64,000 nucleotides of DNA from Bradyrhizobium sp. Ghvi (GTDB lineage: Bacteria; Pseudomonadota; Alphaproteobacteria; Rhizobiales; Xanthobacteraceae): assembly GCF_900115265.1 (NCBI RefSeq), contig NZ_FOVU01000012.1:111246-175245 (forward strand), read 5' to 3'. Position numbers and translations under genes: made by a program. This document shows positions 25,686 to 34,001 of the stretch, piece after piece (the first letter of the stretch is position 1; each line of letters starts with the position of its first letter). The notes under the pieces were generated by a model that worked only from the letters and a program-made list of their open reading frames with translations, was not told where the DNA came from and did no database searches.

Positions 25686-25762
25686 TCACCACGCCCGGCC
25701 GCGCGCCGAGCTTTTGTTTTGCGAAAGGGGCCGAGGGGCGAGAGCATAGGAGAGCGAGAGCA

Positions 25763-26038
25763 ATGGCAATCAAAGAGCAGATGCAAATCGAACTGGAGCT
25801 TATCAGCGGTATGCTGACTGACGCTCTCGATGAGGTTGACGCCTACGAGGGTCGCGATGGTCCTGATCACCTCACGCGCGGTGCCATGACGACTTCACTG
25901 CGCAAGTTCTTCTCGACCTGTGATGAGGCTGGCCGCGTCGTGGCGACGCGTTTCATTATTAATCGGTTGCTGATCGATGTGTGGAGGCACGACAACAATC
26001 TGCGCAGCCACAAGCAGGAAGGGCCGCACCATGCCTAA
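25763..26038 (+). CDS. Hypothetical satellite protein
   Basis: 91 residues from ATG 25763, with GGAGAGCGAG upstream. Mostly helical (MAIKEQMQIELELISGML at the start, LRKFFSTCDEAGRVVATRFI in the middle), soluble. No family recognised. It overlaps the next gene by eight bases, so the two are coupled. Confidence 0.55.
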   Translation: MAIKEQMQIELELISGMLTDALDEVDAYEGRDGPDHLTRGAMTTSLRKFFSTCDEAGRVVATRFIINRLLIDVWRHDNNLRSHKQEGPHHA

Positions 26039-26363
26039 CGATCACACCCGCCGCGCGGCTGAAGTCGAGAACGCTCTCACCACGGGCAACTACGTGATCA
26101 CCACGTACCAGTGCAGCGCAGCGGTCAAGAAAGACGAAGTGAAGATCAATGATGTGACGTTCGAGTGTTGGCGGCGGGCGGATGGAATTGAAGTCTGCCT
26201 CGTCGATCATCCGGCCGGCGACTGGTGGTATTCCCTCAACGACGGCTGCCTCGATGTCGGGCCGTTTGCTTCCGAAGCGGCGGCTGTGGAGGAGGCAACG
26301 CAGTCGTTGGAGCACTACCGGCGCGTGATGGGTGGCAAAGTCCTCAGCGTCGATATTCACTGA
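26031..26363 (+). CDS. Hypothetical satellite protein
   Basis: 110 residues starting at ATG 26031 with AGGAAGG upstream. Mixed alpha/beta composition, two Trp-rich patches (ECWRRADG, GDWWYSLNDG), no signal or membrane segment. Not recognised. A strong hairpin follows its stop, and the replication gene starts 160 bases on. Confidence 0.55.
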   Translation: MPNDHTRRAAEVENALTTGNYVITTYQCSAAVKKDEVKINDVTFECWRRADGIEVCLVDHPAGDWWYSLNDGCLDVGPFASEAAAVEEATQSLEHYRRVMGGKVLSVDIH

Positions 26364-26373
26364 CACTAACGAC

Positions 26374-26412
26374 ACCGCCGGGCGGCCCTCTCTCAAAAAG
26401 CCGTCCGGCGGT
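26374..26412. other. 13-bp hairpin upstream of the replication gene
   Basis: ACCGCCGGGCGGC (26374-26386) pairs with GCCGTCCGGCGGT (26400-26412), all 13 positions with one G-T pair and a 13-base loop. There is no T-run; it could attenuate or process the message between 26363 and 26524. Confidence 0.5.
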
Positions 26413-26523
26413 TAACTGACTGAGCAGAGCAAAGAACGACCACCGAGCAAGGGAGATCGAAATGCACAGCACCGATCGAGGAAGACCAGATGCAGCACCG
26501 AATCAACCGCGTGAGGAAGATCA

Positions 26524-28722
26524 ATGCCTAATCACCATCCTAGCAGCACTGTCATCGATTTCAACTTCGCCAAGCGACAAGACCAGATCGCCGACCTGAT
26601 GACGTCGGCGCTGGCGAATGCGGCGCCCGAGGTCGGGGAGCCGGAGTTTACTGCCAGCAGTAAACCGCAGCCAATGTTGGAGGCCGCGCTCGCCTATGCC
26701 GCGATGGGGTGGTGGGTGTTCCCGGTACCGCCCGGCACCAAGAAATCTTACAAGAGCGCGAGGCACAGTCCGGGCAAGACCAACTGGGGCGCAACGTTCA
26801 ATCCCAAACTAATCAGGCGCGACTTCGCGAAGTGGCCCGACGCCAATGTCGGCATCGTCACCGGACAAACGCCATTTCAGCTTCAGCGCGACGGTGAACC
26901 ATCCGGCGGTGACTGGGGCATCTTCGTTGTCGAGGCGGACACCGCCGAAGGTCACAACGTCGACGGTATCGCATCGCTGCGGGAGCTGGAGGCCAAGCAC
27001 GGACCGTTGCCGGAGACCCGCACTGCGATCTCACCGAGCGGATCAGTTCATCGCTACTACAAACATCCGGGCGCCGGCATCAAGGTTTGGAATTCCGAGA
27101 GCTTCCTTGCGCCCGGTGTCGACGTGCGCGGTGACGGCGGCATGGTGCTAGCGCCGCCATCGATCAAACCGGGCATCGGCACCTATCGCTGGCTCAACGA
27201 GGGCGAAGTGGCCGAGGCGCCGGCATGGTTGCTTGCGGCGGTGCAGTTGAGACCGGCGGAAGAGAAGAAGAAGGAGAAGCAGGCAAGCGACGACTTGTAC
27301 GATAATCAAGATGACGTACAAGTCACTGCCGCGCCTGATGACGACAACACCGCCACCGACTGGCAGTCGCTGTTCGATCGCATCCGTGACGGCCACAAGC
27401 TGCACGACAGCCTGCTCAGTCTCGCCGCGAAGCTGATCACCAGCGGCATGGCGGCCGGCGCGGCCGTCAACCTGTTGCGCGCTGCGATGAATGGATCGAG
27501 CGCACCGCACGATGCGAGATGGCAGGCGCGCTACGACGACATCCCGAGGCTGGTCAACGGCGCCGAGCAGAAGACAGACCAGCAGCCCGTAGCATCGATC
27601 ATCGCCGAGCCCTACATCTGGACCGAGCCGCAAGACATCCCGCCGCGCGATTGGCTCTATGGCAATCGTCTGATCAGGAAATTCGTCACCGCAACGATTG
27701 CGCCCGGTGCACTCGGCAAATCGACACTGGAGATCACCGAGGCGCTGGCGATGGTGTCCGGCAAGGCCTTGCTCGGTGTCCAGCCCTCGGAATTGCTGCG
27801 GGTATGGCTGTGGAATCTGGAAGACCCCCGCGCAGAGACCGTGCGCCGCGTACAGGCGACGGCGAAGCACTATCGTCTCAAGCGCGACGATCTCGACGGC
27901 CTGTTTCTCAACTGCGGACGCGAGCAGCCACTGGTGATTGCCGAGACGAACCGTCATGGCGTCTTGATCTGCCGGCCGATCGTCGAGACGCTGATCGCTC
28001 AGATCAGGCAGCACAAGATCGACGTCGCGATTGTCGACCCCTTCATCAGCTCGCACCGTATCCCGGAGAACGACAACAACGCGATCGACGCCGTGATCAA
28101 GGAATGGGGCCGCGTCGCCGATGCCACCAACTGCGGCATCGAGCTGGTGCACCATGTGCGCAAGGGCGAGCAGGAGGTGAAGGCGGAAAGCGCGCGCGGC
28201 GGTGGATCGTTCGGCGACGGCTGCCGCATGGTCCGCGTCGTCAACCGCATGACGAAGGACGAAGCCACCACGGCCGGCGTCACCGACAACCATCGGCTCT
28301 ATTTCCGGGCCTATGTCGACAAGAACAACCTTGCCCCGCCGGCTGACGTGTCGGACTGGTTCAAGCTGATCAGCGTCGACCTGCACAACGGGCCGCTGGG
28401 ACCGACCTTGCCGGGAGACAGCGTCGGGGTGGTGACGGCATGGACCTATCCGAAGGCGCTGGACGGCATGACCGGCGCGGACTTCGACAAGGTGTCCGCC
28501 GTGATCCGCTCGGGCGAATGGCGCAAGGACAGTCAGGCGGCGAACTGGGTGGGCTACGCGATCGGCAAGGCGCTGGGGCTCGACCTGATCAACCCGGCCG
28601 CCAAGGCCAAGGTGAGACGCCTGCTCAAGACGTGGCTGGGAACCGGCAGTCTGGTCGTGGTCAAGCGGCTCGATCCGTTTCGCAAGCCCAAGGATTTCGT
28701 GGAGGTCGCCGACGATGAATAG
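26524..28722 (+). CDS. Prim-Pol / AAA ATPase replication protein
   Basis: 732 residues combining two enzymes. Residues 50-245 form an archaeo-eukaryotic-type primase-polymerase: the metal-binding motif reads VVEAD (Glu137-Ala-Asp139) instead of the usual D-x-D, with His176 in SGSVHRYY and Asp200 in GVDVRGDG. An acidic linker (about 255-275) leads to a RepA-like ATPase with Walker A APGALGKST (393-401) and a Walker B near VAIVDPF. Proteins of this kind start replication of plasmids and PICI-like satellites. ATG 26524 has GAGGAAG a few bases upstream. A repeat-rich putative origin lies directly downstream. Confidence 0.85.
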   Translation: MPNHHPSSTVIDFNFAKRQDQIADLMTSALANAAPEVGEPEFTASSKPQPMLEAALAYAAMGWWVFPVPPGTKKSYKSARHSPGKTNWGATFNPKLIRRDFAKWPDANVGIVTGQTPFQLQRDGEPSGGDWGIFVVEADTAEGHNVDGIASLRELEAKHGPLPETRTAISPSGSVHRYYKHPGAGIKVWNSESFLAPGVDVRGDGGMVLAPPSIKPGIGTYRWLNEGEVAEAPAWLLAAVQLRPAEEKKKEKQASDDLYDNQDDVQVTAAPDDDNTATDWQSLFDRIRDGHKLHDSLLSLAAKLITSGMAAGAAVNLLRAAMNGSSAPHDARWQARYDDIPRLVNGAEQKTDQQPVASIIAEPYIWTEPQDIPPRDWLYGNRLIRKFVTATIAPGALGKSTLEITEALAMVSGKALLGVQPSELLRVWLWNLEDPRAETVRRVQATAKHYRLKRDDLDGLFLNCGREQPLVIAETNRHGVLICRPIVETLIAQIRQHKIDVAIVDPFISSHRIPENDNNAIDAVIKEWGRVADATNCGIELVHHVRKGEQEVKAESARGGGSFGDGCRMVRVVNRMTKDEATTAGVTDNHRLYFRAYVDKNNLAPPADVSDWFKLISVDLHNGPLGPTLPGDSVGVVTAWTYPKALDGMTGADFDKVSAVIRSGEWRKDSQAANWVGYAIGKALGLDLINPAAKAKVRRLLKTWLGTGSLVVVKRLDPFRKPKDFVEVADDE

Positions 28723-28730
28723 AGACCTTT

Positions 28731-28865
28731 TGCGGCACCTTGACACTGACACCTGATCCCTGCGGCAGCGGCACCCTTACCCCTTAGAGAAAGGGGTAAG
28801 GTGCCGCAGCCTTGTTGCGCCACCTTGCGGCACTCTTGCGGCACCCTGGGTGCCGCAGGTACCGC
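28731..28865. repeat. GCGGCAC iteron-like cluster, putative replication origin
   Basis: Six exact GCGGCAC or GTGCCGC units (28732, 28768, 28801, 28827, 28838, 28850) plus variants GCGCCAC and GTACCGC. They include tandem 11-mers at 28824-28845, a perfect 9+1+9 palindrome at 28838-28856, and a 17-bp hairpin with one bulge at 28768-28807. It lies immediately after the Prim-Pol gene, where satellite origins are usually found. Confidence 0.6.
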
Positions 28866-28946
28866 AAAACCTCGAATGCACACACTTGCCCGCCCGTGCA
28901 CAACCGAGGGGGTGTGCAGGGTGTGCAGAACAGGAGGAACCGCAAA

Positions 28947-29177
28947 ATGCCCGGACACAAATTGCCACGGTCGACCCGCCTGAAGCTGAAAGCCGGCGCT
29001 GTCGTCCAAGTCAGGCGCGGCTGGCGTCGTGAGGAGCTGCCGGCGCAGGCTGGGCCGTGCAAGCGGCTCGACCCGGTGACGGGCGAGACGATCGGCATTC
29101 TGATCCGCGTGCCGAGCGCGCGGTTGCGGCTCTCGGCCCGGCCATCGTGGGCGTTTCAGCGGAGGGCCCGGCCATGA
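28947..29177 (+). CDS. Small basic satellite protein
   Basis: 76 residues from ATG 28947, with a strong AGGAGGA nine bases upstream; frames open further up lack a site. Very basic with Arg clusters throughout, no membrane segment. The core LKLKAGAVVQVRRGWRREE reads like small beta-barrel strands. Could bind nucleic acid; no family assigned. Stop overlaps the next ATG. Confidence 0.55.
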   Translation: MPGHKLPRSTRLKLKAGAVVQVRRGWRREELPAQAGPCKRLDPVTGETIGILIRVPSARLRLSARPSWAFQRRARP

Positions 29178-29575
29178 GCCCCGTCCATGCGTTCGCCGAT
29201 CCTACCGGGGGATTTGATCCCCCAGTAGGAGACGCGCATCCTGAGCCGCCTGTAGGGCTCTGTGCGGCTGGTCTGGTGGGCGGGCCGCCGATCATCCCCA
29301 AGGGCAAGCGCTTCCATATCCTGTCGGACAACCCCGGCGCCGTCCGACGACGTCGCACCACCGCCCGGCAGGGCAAGGGCCTGAAGTCGGTCCGGATCGA
29401 CGTGCACCGGATCGACATCGCCAAGGCGCTGATCGCCAGAGAACGATTGTCGCCGGTCGCTAGAGAACGATTGTCGCCGGACGAGACGCGCAGGCCGTTG
29501 AAGGTCAAGGCCGCTTTGGAAGAGATCATCGCGGACTTCGTCGCGAGGTGGTTGCCACTGTATCGCGACGAGTGA
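29174..29575 (+). CDS. Hypothetical satellite protein with internal repeat
   Basis: 133 residues. The first 45 residues are Pro/Gly-rich and probably disordered; the rest is basic and helical. The coding sequence contains a 13-bp hairpin (29201-29213 with 29217-29229) and a tandem direct repeat encoding ARERLSP twice (about 29438-29480). Coupled to the preceding gene through ATGA. Position just before the capsid candidate might suggest a scaffold or decoration role, but nothing in the sequence proves it. Confidence 0.5.
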   Translation: MSPVHAFADPTGGFDPPVGDAHPEPPVGLCAAGLVGGPPIIPKGKRFHILSDNPGAVRRRRTTARQGKGLKSVRIDVHRIDIAKALIARERLSPVARERLSPDETRRPLKVKAALEEIIADFVARWLPLYRDE

Positions 29576-29625
29576 AATCACGCGTGACGCTGGTTTCTGG
29601 TGGGTCCGGCCTACCGTGCCCGACC

Positions 29626-30690
29626 ATGAGCACAGCATCCGTTCGTCGGCCGCTGGTCCCGGAAGACCTGCACCGCACCCCCCGCGCCACCTCGATCTGT
29701 CGCGGCATCACCGCCATTGCCAGAGGCGCACAAGGTCTCGGCACCGTGACCGACTTTGCCAAGGCGATGTGGCCCGACGATCGCACCGCGATCGAGATCG
29801 CGACCAAGAGTGCCGTCACGCCGGCCTCGACGACGTCGCAAACGACGTTCGGGGCTGCCACCATCAGCAATCTGATCAGCATTCTCGGTCCGGCGTCGTG
29901 TGCGGCTCAATTGTTTTCAAAAGCGCTGCAGCTGCAGTTCGGTCAATCCGCCTCGCTCATCGTTCCGAACTACACAGCGTCGGCGACCGACGTCGCTTTC
30001 ATCGGGCAGGGCTCGCCATTGCCGATCGTGCAGCTCGATCTGTCATCGACGACGGAATTGAAGCCACAGAAGATGGCAGCGGGTTTCGGGCTGGTGCGCG
30101 AGTTGACTGAAGGTTCGAATGCCGAGGCCTTCATCACCAGCGCGATGCGCGAGAAGTTTCCGCTGGCCGTCGATACGCTGTTGCTCGACGACGTCGCGGG
30201 CACGGCGGTCAGGCCGCAGGGGCTCAGGTACAACAAGGCCGGACTGACGGCGACGAGTGGCGGCGGCCTTGCGGCACTGGTCGGCGATCTTGCGCAACTC
30301 GCCGCAGCGGTCGAAGGCGTTTCAAGCAACGTCGTGTTCATCGCGCCGCTCAAGGAAAAAATCAAGATCGCGGCTTATCTGCCGCAGTTCACGGTCCCGG
30401 TGTTGACGACCGGCGCACTCGCCGATGGCACGATCGCATGCGTTGCCGTCGACGCGCTCGCTGTCTGCGGCTCTGATCAGCCGATCAAGATCGAACGGTC
30501 GATTGAGGCTGTCATTCATGCCGATACCAGTCCGCAACCGTTGACGTCAGCCGGAACGCCGAATGTTGCTGCATTTCCGCTAGTCAGCGCTTTTCAAGTC
30601 GACGCGGTGATCGTCAGGCTGATCGCTGATCTCACATGGGCGCTGCGATCGACCAGTGCGATTGCGTGGACTTCCTCGGTGACATGGTGA
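29626..30690 (+). CDS. HK97-like major capsid protein candidate
   Basis: 354 residues. From about residue 75 the sequence reads like an HK97-fold shell protein: SNLISILGPASCAAQLFSKA, then FIGQGSPLPIVQLDLSSTTE and KMAAGFGLVRELTE (P-domain/E-loop style), VDTLLLDD, and a C-terminal VSAFQVDAVIVRLIADLTW strand, a common ending of phage capsid proteins of this group. No prohead protease lies next to it. Of several possible starts I chose ATG 29626; none has a good ribosome binding site. A capsid gene inside a satellite without tail genes is the key clue to a capsid-forming PICI-like element. Confidence 0.65.
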   Translation: MSTASVRRPLVPEDLHRTPRATSICRGITAIARGAQGLGTVTDFAKAMWPDDRTAIEIATKSAVTPASTTSQTTFGAATISNLISILGPASCAAQLFSKALQLQFGQSASLIVPNYTASATDVAFIGQGSPLPIVQLDLSSTTELKPQKMAAGFGLVRELTEGSNAEAFITSAMREKFPLAVDTLLLDDVAGTAVRPQGLRYNKAGLTATSGGGLAALVGDLAQLAAAVEGVSSNVVFIAPLKEKIKIAAYLPQFTVPVLTTGALADGTIACVAVDALAVCGSDQPIKIERSIEAVIHADTSPQPLTSAGTPNVAAFPLVSAFQVDAVIVRLIADLTWALRSTSAIAWTSSVTW

Positions 30691-30700
30691 GGTGACCGCA

Positions 30701-31156
30701 ATGAACGATGTTCTCGACCGGGCGCGCAATATTCTCGCCAACCGCAAAGCGCAGGAGCGCGAATACGCGCAATGGCGCGCCGGCCACGAAGATCACGAAT
30801 TCTATGCACCGCTGCCGACGATGCGGCGCAAAGACGCGCCGCGATCTGCGCTGGTCTACAAGACGCACGACAACCCACCGCCGGAAGACAAGGATTGGAA
30901 ATTCGTCGGCGATTGGGAACGTCTTAACTTCGAATTGCGAGATGTGTCAAAACTGTTGTTCGAGATCGAAACCGGTCTCATCCGACGACAGGACGATGCG
31001 GTCACTGCGCTGCGCATCGAGATCGCGACGTTGCGTGAGGACGTCTTTGCCGCGATCGACGATCTGCGCGCCGAGATCGCAACACTAGCCGATGATGTTG
31101 TCGATCGCAGTGGTGCGTCGATCACGTGGCTGAAGAGGTCGCGAGATGCAGGCTGA
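30701..31156 (+). CDS. Coiled-coil satellite protein
   Basis: 151 residues. N-terminal charged helix (RARNILANRKAQEREYAQW), a central proline-containing loop (HDNPPPEDKDW), then a heptad-rich C-terminal half (IEIATLREDVFAAIDDLRAEIATLADDV) that should form a coiled coil. Ten bases after the capsid candidate stop, so cotranscribed; possibly a head-completion or scaffold-type protein, by position only. Overlaps the next gene by eleven bases. Confidence 0.55.
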   Translation: MNDVLDRARNILANRKAQEREYAQWRAGHEDHEFYAPLPTMRRKDAPRSALVYKTHDNPPPEDKDWKFVGDWERLNFELRDVSKLLFEIETGLIRRQDDAVTALRIEIATLREDVFAAIDDLRAEIATLADDVVDRSGASITWLKRSRDAG

Positions 31157-31436
31157 ATTGGAAGCGGCTTTCCAGCGCGGCAAGCAACGCGGCCGTCGCG
31201 AGGCAGAGGAAGCGCATCGCAGGCGCACCGACCCATTTGGATTGGGCCTCCTGAAATCGCTGATCGAACGCGTCGACCGAGGTTCGCTCGGCCTGACGGA
31301 TCGCCAGACGCTGGCGCTCGATCAGCAAGTGCTCGATCTGCACGACACCCTGACGCGTCGCATGTCGTTTTCATTGATCGATGAGGCGCGGTTACACGGA
31401 TCGGCGCTTTTAAAGTCTGGGCGGGGGGACCTCTAG
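31146..31436 (+). CDS. Hypothetical helical satellite protein
   Basis: 96 residues, highly charged and helical (LEAAFQRGKQRGRREAEEAHRR, then LDQQVLDLHDTLTRRMSF). No known family, no membrane segment. Start inside the previous gene with a weak site; the overlap suggests translational coupling. Confidence 0.5.
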   Translation: MQAELEAAFQRGKQRGRREAEEAHRRRTDPFGLGLLKSLIERVDRGSLGLTDRQTLALDQQVLDLHDTLTRRMSFSLIDEARLHGSALLKSGRGDL

Positions 31437-31531
31437 AAATGCTGGGCATTATGCCCACCCGATCGGCCCGCAGCCCCAATTCGGCTTAACGTCCTCAAAT
31501 TTCCGGTCCGGTCGGCCAAGGCTAGGCGTCC

Positions 31532-32026
31532 ATGAATTTTCACCAGATCGTGCACCAGTTGCTGACGGCCTACCGGCGCAGCGGCGGTCAGGGCGGGAGA
31601 GTGCTCGGTGAGATCGAGGAAATCGCCAGACAGGTCGAGGTCAACCCGGATGAATTCCGGTGTGTCGCATACGATGCCACGACCGGCAGTCCGGCGTTCT
31701 ACTTCAACGGCAAGGTGCTGTATGATCGGACCCGGTGCCGGTTCTATCGCGAGGACAAGGCGGTCTACGACTATGCTGGCCGCGTCGCCTATTACGTCGA
31801 TCCGGCGACCGGCTATTTTCACCCGGCTGTCGGCACCACGCATCGGCCCTTGTACTTGGACGTCGCCGCGCAATGGGAGTTTGAAACGCTATGCGCAACA
31901 GAGGAAGGGCAAGCGCTGCAGCGCTTGAAGCAAGCAATCTTTCCCGAGTGCGAGGACGTCGATCTCAGCGACTCCGGGCTCCAGCGACTCTTAGAGCGCC
32001 GGAGCGCAAGCTCTTTGCGCAGATAG
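31532..32026 (+). CDS. Hypothetical satellite protein overlapping terS
   Basis: 164 residues. N-terminal helices followed by a beta-rich Tyr/Asp region (FYREDKAVYDYAGRVAYYVD). Soluble, not recognised. Its last 136 bases overlap, in another frame, the start of the small-terminase gene. Both frames look protein-like in the overlap, so I keep both. Confidence 0.5.
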   Translation: MNFHQIVHQLLTAYRRSGGQGGRVLGEIEEIARQVEVNPDEFRCVAYDATTGSPAFYFNGKVLYDRTRCRFYREDKAVYDYAGRVAYYVDPATGYFHPAVGTTHRPLYLDVAAQWEFETLCATEEGQALQRLKQAIFPECEDVDLSDSGLQRLLERRSASSLRR

Positions 32027-32289
32027 TCGGCGCGTGCAGCGAGCAGCATTTCGTCCGCGCCGATCTGCCGATGCTGGAATCGTTCATCAAGGCAACGCTG
32101 GCGGTGCGCGCGTTCGCCGACGATCCAGATCAATTCACGAAATGGGAGAAGGCGACGCGGCTGCAGGCTTCGCTCGCCACGCGGCTGAGACTGACGCCAG
32201 CCAGCCGCAGTGATCCGAAGACGATCGCGCGCAATCTGCCCTATGACGGACCGCGCCCGTGGGCGCGAGATGAGGAAGAGGAGGACTGA
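31891..32289 (+). CDS. P27-family small terminase subunit
   Basis: 132 residues. Small terminases recognise phage DNA for packaging; satellites use their own to redirect helper packaging. The P27-like pattern is visible: RGRASAAALEASNL at the start, APERKLFAQIVGAC, a long helical middle (LPMLESFIKATLAVRAF) and the closing ATRLRLTPASRSDPKTIAR. ATG 31891 keeps the conserved N-terminus and forces a 136-base out-of-frame overlap with the upstream gene. No complete large subunit gene is found in the element. Confidence 0.72.
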   Translation: MRNRGRASAAALEASNLSRVRGRRSQRLRAPATLRAPERKLFAQIVGACSEQHFVRADLPMLESFIKATLAVRAFADDPDQFTKWEKATRLQASLATRLRLTPASRSDPKTIARNLPYDGPRPWARDEEEED

Positions 32290-32292
32290 ACA

Positions 32293-32658
32293 ATGCGCCC
32301 ACACACCCGCGCCGATTTCGCCATCGCTTGGGTCGAGAAGTTCTGTCTCTCGCCGTCCGGCGACACGCGCGGCCAGCCAGTGCAACTGACCGTCGACGAG
32401 GTCAACACCATGCGCCGCATCTACGACAACGGCGAGCGCGTGCCGGTCAGTGGTCGGCTGGCGGCGTTTCTCGCGCTATTGCACACTGCTGGTCCGCAAG
32501 CCGTCGCCAAGGACAACAGCCTGCCGGGCGACGTGACGACTGATTCATTCACCGTCTGGAATGCGAGCGGGCCGCGCCTGCGCGATGTGCTCGAACGTCA
32601 AGGCGAGCGCGTGGTGTGTCGTGAGCTGGGCACGAGCTATCCGCCGAGGGCGGCGTGA
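32293..32658 (+). CDS. Hypothetical satellite protein
   Basis: 121 residues, three bases after the small terminase. FAIAWVEKFCLSPSGDTRGQPVQLTVDEVNTMRRIYDN faintly resembles the N-terminal segment ahead of the ATPase domain in large terminases, but no Walker motifs follow, so if related it is only a fragment. The C-terminal half is unremarkable. Its 3' end overlaps the convergent membrane-protein gene by 22 bases. Confidence 0.5.
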   Translation: MRPHTRADFAIAWVEKFCLSPSGDTRGQPVQLTVDEVNTMRRIYDNGERVPVSGRLAAFLALLHTAGPQAVAKDNSLPGDVTTDSFTVWNASGPRLRDVLERQGERVVCRELGTSYPPRAA

Positions 32659-33143
32659 GCGTCGGTTAATCTGAAATGATCCACCGCGTATTGTTTTAAT
32701 TGATCTAGCAGCTCACGCCGTTTTTGCGCGTAATTGCCGTACAGTTCTTTCAAGCCCTCGTGCATGGTGAAGTCGCCGTTAGCTCGCTTAATTCCGGCTT
32801 CCGTCATCCAATTTATGTACGGCAAAGTCGCTTGGTGCAGCTCTTCGATCTTTGGCAAAAACTGCGGGAAGTGCACAGCGGATATCGCTTCGAGCTTTGC
32901 GAACGGCGAAACCTCTAGCTTTATCTTTTCGAGGCGCGCAAGCACGTCTTCTTTAATGTCGAGCCAGAGATCAAATTCGTAGACCGCGTTCACCAGCTGC
33001 TCGAATTTTTCAGCGCGCCGTTTCTTTTGCTCATCGCGAGCTTGAACCCGATTCAACGCGATGGTCACGCCACCGGAAACGGCAACGCCGCACATAGTCA
33101 GCAAACCGCCGACGACGACTGGCCATAGTGAGGTAGCTGCCAT
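32637..33143 (-). CDS. Membrane-anchored helical satellite protein
   Basis: 168 residues: one N-terminal transmembrane helix (about residues 8-30, WPVVVGGLLTMCGVAVSGG) followed by a long charged helical cytoplasmic domain. Codons are more AT-rich than the rest of the element. Genes of this type at satellite or prophage edges are often accessory (defence or superinfection exclusion), but no motif supports a specific role. Confidence 0.6.
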   Translation of the reverse strand: MAATSLWPVVVGGLLTMCGVAVSGGVTIALNRVQARDEQKKRRAEKFEQLVNAVYEFDLWLDIKEDVLARLEKIKLEVSPFAKLEAISAVHFPQFLPKIEELHQATLPYINWMTEAGIKRANGDFTMHEGLKELYGNYAQKRRELLDQLKQYAVDHFRLTDAHAALGG

Positions 33144-33157
33144 TTCTGGTGCCTTGG

Positions 33158-33448
33158 TCAGTCTTTTGGCTTTTCGTACAGATCGATATCGTTGATCGCA
33201 TCTTGGATCAGATCGCGTAGCGCAGTCAGTGTATCGCGCGCGCGGAGTGCCGAGCGGCCGGCCATGTATGGGCCTGCTGGTGGCAAGTCTTCCGCTGGCG
33301 ATGCCGTGATGCCGCTGCCGGTTTGTCCTGTGCTGATCTCGGCAATGCGGCCACCGTTGATGCCGAAGTACGCCGCGATGTCGTGCTGCCGGTCTCCGCG
33401 CAACAGCATGCCTTTAACAATCGCGATCTCACCGTCATTCAGTGCCAT
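33158..33448 (-). CDS. Small HTH protein (repressor candidate)
   Basis: 96 residues from ATG 33448, with AAGGA about 7 bases upstream. Residues 1-40 fit a helix-turn-helix (LNDGEIAIVKGMLLRGDRQHDIAAYFGINGGRIAEI). The C-terminal part carries another helix (LRDLIQDAINDIDLYEKP). Transcribed opposite to the rest of the element, as a master repressor would be, but target and ligand are unknown. It is followed by the membrane-anchored gene on the same strand, 14 bases apart. Confidence 0.6.
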   Translation of the reverse strand: MALNDGEIAIVKGMLLRGDRQHDIAAYFGINGGRIAEISTGQTGSGITASPAEDLPPAGPYMAGRSALRARDTLTALRDLIQDAINDIDLYEKPKD

Positions 33449-33649
33449 GCGTGTGTCCTTCTGACGAATCGGGAACCAAGACGATGCCACAATGCAGGGT
33501 AGTGCGAACCCGTGCGACTACGGAGGTGCCTGTGGATAAGGTGATGAAGCGCAGACCGCCAAGGCGGGCGATGGCGGCGGCGTCGGACTTGATCAAGAGT
33601 TCGAATCACCTGATCATGGCCGAATCGACGCCGTTAAAGGAAAGTCAAT

Positions 33650-33787
33650 ATGGTTTCGCTCGAAACGCTCTGGATGTACCACCGGCTTCTATGCATCGCT
33701 TGCCGCCATCCGTGCCCAGACGAGGATGTGCACGAATTGCGCCGGAGACGACATCAGATTGCCGAGATGATTGCCGCTCGCATGTAG
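33650..33787 (+). CDS. 45-residue Cys-rich mini-protein
   Basis: ATG 33650 to TAG 33787 with AAAGGAAAG about 7 bases upstream. The product contains LLCIACRHPCPDED, a C-x2-C-x3-C cluster, then a basic helical tail ending HQIAEMIAARM. A small metal-binding protein is possible. Below normal annotation length; no homologue in mind. Confidence 0.35.
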   Translation: MVSLETLWMYHRLLCIACRHPCPDEDVHELRRRRHQIAEMIAARM

Positions 33788-34001
33788 TGGCGCAGCGATC
33801 ACGCCGCCATCCTTGCGTCGGCGTGTTTTCCCTTCGTGCCGATGATCCGCCGCAGCTCGGCCGCGATGCCGTCGAGCACGTTGCGCTTCTGCTGCATCCG
33901 CTTCGCAGCGGGATAAGGGAAACTCCAGAGAAACCGATTTCCGGCCGATCCGCTAACAGCTTGACAATTCGGCCGGATTTCGCGTTCTCTACAGCGCTCC
34001 A

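Noticed and set aside
26462..26596. 44-codon frame just before the Prim-Pol gene
   Set aside because: No ribosome site and mostly overlaps the Prim-Pol start in another frame.
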